NCBI GenBank assembly: GCA_017390125.1
Contig: JAFPCT010000093.1
Span: 1-6,950, forward strand
Direction of reading: 5' to 3'
DNA from: Treponema sp.
Lineage (GTDB): Bacteria; Spirochaetota; Spirochaetia; Treponematales; Treponemataceae
Length of the DNA: 6,950 nucleotides
The notes beneath the pieces were generated by a model. That model was not told the origin of the DNA and searched no databases. It worked only from the letters and a program-made list of their open reading frames with translations. Each line of letters opens with the position of its first letter. The stretch's first letter is position 1. A program made the position numbers and the translations under genes. Of the stretch, positions 5,392 through 6,950 are shown piece after piece.

Positions 5392-6273
5392 ATGAATATT
5401 TATTTTTTGCTTGGACTTTGTTTCCTTCCATTTATATTGTGTTTTGCAGGCTTTAAGCTGTTTTCATCTGTAAAGATGTCGTCTCTTGTGTTATCAAGTC
5501 TGTCCGGACTTATTGCCGTACTTCCCATAACTTTCCTTCAGTTTTATTTTTCATTCCTTGTTCCTTCATCAAATGTTCCGGAAAAATACGGCATTCTTAT
5601 GCTTTTTGTAAAGATTTTGATTTTCAACGGAATCGTAGAGGAGCTTTTCAAGACTCTTTTCATTGCCCTGATACCTTCAAAAAAAATCAAGTTCAGGCAG
5701 TTCTTAATCTGTTCAATGCTTTTCGGCCTGTGCCTTGCAAGCTTTGAATCCGCCGTTTACTTCCTGCGCAATATACAGGACGCAAGCCAGAGAGGAGCAG
5801 AAATCATCTATACGCTGATTTTTGCCCGCATCTTCACTTCAGATCTGATACACATGCTTTGCGCCGGACTCTGCGGAATTTTCGTATGGAGCGTAAGAAA
5901 CGGAAAAGCAGATATCCTCGCGCTTCTTTTTGCAATATTCATTCATACAGCGTTCAACTTCTTTGGCAATTTCAGTGGAAATGCCCGCTGGTTTTCAGCC
6001 GTTACGCTGCTTTTTGCCGCAGTTGAATGCCGGGTTCACTACCAGAAATGCTCCGGAAAAAAAGACAGCTCATCAGATGAAAATGAGACAATAATCGTTT
6101 TCCAGCAGAATGAGGAGCCGGGCGAAAAACGCAGAAAACTTTCTTCTTCAGCCGTAGTGATTTCAGAAACAAACCCTGATGAGGAAAAAAAGCCGGCAAA
6201 AAAAGCATCATCCAAAAAAACAGATTCCCACAATGACAAAACCATTGCCGGAATTTCCCTGAACAAAGACTGA
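5392..6273 (+). CDS. PrsW-family intramembrane metalloprotease with charged C-terminal tail
   Basis: PrsW-type proteases cut membrane substrates within the bilayer; in Bacillus subtilis PrsW makes the site-1 cut of anti-sigma factor RsiW. Counting from ATG 5392 the protein has 293 residues. Seven or so hydrophobic segments lie between residues 3 and 212. The family motifs are present: EELFK (83-87), FESAVYF (118-124), Arg146 and His154 in ARIFTSDLIH, and HTAFN (185-189). These supply the Glu and His residues expected for metal binding and catalysis. Residues 219-293 form a hydrophilic tail rich in Lys, Ser and Glu, with KKPAKKASSKK, probably cytoplasmic and disordered. An in-frame TTG at 5356 could add 12 residues, but MNIYFLLGL is the normal type of start for the first membrane helix. 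No Shine-Dalgarno is seen for either. The substrate is unknown; no sigma/anti-sigma pair lies in the window. Confidence 0.87.
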   Translation: MNIYFLLGLCFLPFILCFAGFKLFSSVKMSSLVLSSLSGLIAVLPITFLQFYFSFLVPSSNVPEKYGILMLFVKILIFNGIVEELFKTLFIALIPSKKIKFRQFLICSMLFGLCLASFESAVYFLRNIQDASQRGAEIIYTLIFARIFTSDLIHMLCAGLCGIFVWSVRNGKADILALLFAIFIHTAFNFFGNFSGNARWFSAVTLLFAAVECRVHYQKCSGKKDSSSDENETIIVFQQNEEPGEKRRKLSSSAVVISETNPDEEKKPAKKASSKKTDSHNDKTIAGISLNKD

Positions 6274-6311
6274 TTTTTCTCAAAAAAAAACAGAAATTAA
6301 TTAATTTTTGC

Positions 6312-6341
6312 TTGACAGCTACTACTAGTATATTGTATCAT
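6312..6341 (+). promoter_or_regulatory. Strong sigma-70-type promoter of the tRNA-fMet gene
   Basis: A perfect TTGACA (6312-6317) is followed after 18 bases by TATCAT (6336-6341), which matches TATAAT at five of six positions. An A/T-rich stretch at about 6274-6310 precedes it and could act as an UP element. Transcription should start near 6348, leaving a leader of about eight bases before the mature tRNA. Confidence 0.75.
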
Positions 6342-6355
6342 ACGTTTACTTACGA

Positions 6356-6428
6356 CGCGGGGTAGAGCAGTTGGCAGCTCGTCGGGCTCATAACCCGGAG
6401 GCCGTTGGTTCAAGTCCAACCCCCGCTA
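6356..6428 (+). tRNA. Initiator tRNA-fMet (CAT anticodon)
   Basis: The 73-base cloverleaf folds completely: acceptor CGCGGGG (6356-6362) with CCCCGCT (6421-6427), D stem GAGC/GCTC, anticodon stem TCGGG/CCCGG with loop CTCATAA (anticodon 6389-6391), T stem GTTGG/CCAAC with loop TTCAAGT, and discriminator A6428. It is the initiator rather than an elongator or Ile2-type CAT tRNA. The 1-72 pair is unpaired (C1 and T72), three consecutive G-C pairs close the anticodon stem (29-31/39-41), and the D stem has A11-T24. The 3' CCA is not encoded (TAA follows the discriminator), so it must be added by nucleotidyltransferase. Confidence 0.97.
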
Positions 6429-6434
6429 TAACAG

Positions 6435-6465
6435 ACCACTCAGAAATGAGTGGTTTTTTGTTTTT
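6435..6465 (+). terminator. Intrinsic terminator of the tRNA-fMet gene
   Basis: ACCACTCA (6435-6442) and TGAGTGGT (6447-6454) form a perfect 8-bp stem closed by a GAAA tetraloop. Six T follow (6454-6459), then G and five more T. This is a textbook rho-independent terminator and makes the tRNA a single-gene transcription unit. Confidence 0.92.
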
Positions 6466-6549
6466 AACTTAAGCTTGCTGAACCTCAATAGACAAATAAG
6501 ACCAAAAATAGTGGCATTCTGCCCTTGGTTACCTACAATATATTTAAAC

Positions 6550-6883
6550 CATGGTGTAAAAGACATTGCAGAAAAGAATCTTGAAGAGTTTAACGATGTT
6601 TTTGCTGACATTGTAAATGTGCTTTTGTTTAATGGAAATCAGCTTGTTCAAGAAAATGAACTTGAAACCGATACAAAAGACACAATGTTCAAGGCAGACG
6701 GCGAGCTTCATGAACAGGAACGAGATGTTTCTAAAATCTGGAAGAATTGGGAAATCCGTATTTGATATTGCCTGGCTTGACGATGAAACAATAAGTCGAT
6801 TTAAGAGCGATTTTAAATTTGTTGCTAAGTATATTCAGACAAAACGTTTGAACAAAGATTACATACCTACAAAAGGCAGATAA
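6550..6883 (+). pseudogene. Relic of a Rpn/PD-(D/E)XK nuclease-family transposase (internal deletion and frameshift)
   Basis: Frame 1 reads GVKDIAEKNLEEFNDVFADI from 6553, then VNVLLFNGNQL, MFKADGELHEQERDVSKIWK and EIRI, and stops at 6763-6765. In frame 2, from 6758, it continues VFDIAWLDDETISRFKSDFK ... DYIPTKGR and stops at 6881-6883. From memory of this family, the first block is the normal N-terminus and the second a C-terminal block. The central ~100 or more residues, including the acidic-x-Gln/Lys strand of the nuclease core, are missing at about 6757-6760. The usual initiator Met before GVKDIAEK is replaced by His (CAT at 6550). The open frame can be extended upstream to a TTG at 6475, but that stretch has no family character. 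Proteins of this type act in RecA-independent recombination and transposition. This copy cannot be functional as read. No inverted repeats or target duplication were seen. Confidence 0.8.
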
Positions 6884-6950
6884 CATCAACTTTCTGCATT
6901 ATATTTTAATCAGATTGGAGAACACGTTATTTTGTGTTTCTTACGAGAGC

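Noticed and set aside
6475..6549. Coding sequence from TTG 6475 as the real N-terminus of the transposase
   Set aside because: The translated stretch has no family character, and the known family start begins at GVKDIAEK.
6356..6950. Integration site (att repeat) at the tRNA 3' end
   Set aside because: I found no second copy of the tRNA 3' sequence downstream within the window.
1..6950. CRISPR array, riboswitch or defence operon
   Set aside because: No spaced direct repeats and no recognisable riboswitch core; all sizeable genes have envelope, metabolic or housekeeping assignments.

Overview
The window looks like chromosomal DNA from a spirochete, most likely a host-associated Treponema. 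That assignment is inference. It rests on the mix of genes (a spirochete-style lipoprotein signal, a LysM envelope protein, a SlyD with a Cys-rich tail, and a Rpn-type transposase relic of a kind I associate with Treponema genomes), on moderate base composition, and on tRNA-fMet without an encoded CCA. No species can be named from the sequence alone.

Layout. The first 105 bases are the 3' end of an unrecognised plus-strand gene. It is followed 18 bases later by a 531-residue membrane protein with an unusual domain order: an N-terminal region resembling the substrate-binding beta-sandwich of Hsp70/DnaK, a long acidic low-complexity region with LPDF repeats, one cysteine-lined transmembrane helix, a Pro-Glu stalk and a C-terminal LysM domain. 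A good intrinsic terminator follows, only nine bases before the start of a 687-residue soluble-lytic-transglycosylase-type lipoprotein. Next come a small Nfu-type iron-sulfur scaffold/carrier and, 15 bases later, a SlyD-type prolyl isomerase with a tail of nine cysteines. On the minus strand, convergent to slyD, lies a shikimate kinase-like gene. Divergent from it is a PrsW-family intramembrane protease gene, and the two share a short intergenic region with overlapping promoter-like hexamers. A well-formed initiator tRNA gene with its own promoter and terminator follows. The last ~400 bases hold a decayed Rpn/PD-(D/E)XK transposase relic with an internal deletion and frameshift. Bases 6466-6549 and 6884-6950 show nothing I can identify.

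How the genes may work together. The LysM protein and the lytic transglycosylase both act on peptidoglycan: one would anchor to it, the other would cut it. The nfu-slyD pair would handle metals (Fe-S delivery and metal-binding folding chaperone). Shikimate kinase, the PrsW protease and tRNA-fMet look like unrelated housekeeping neighbours. I see no CRISPR, phage or defence system. The most unusual item is the Hsp70-SBD-like/LPDF/LysM architecture of the protein at 124-1719.
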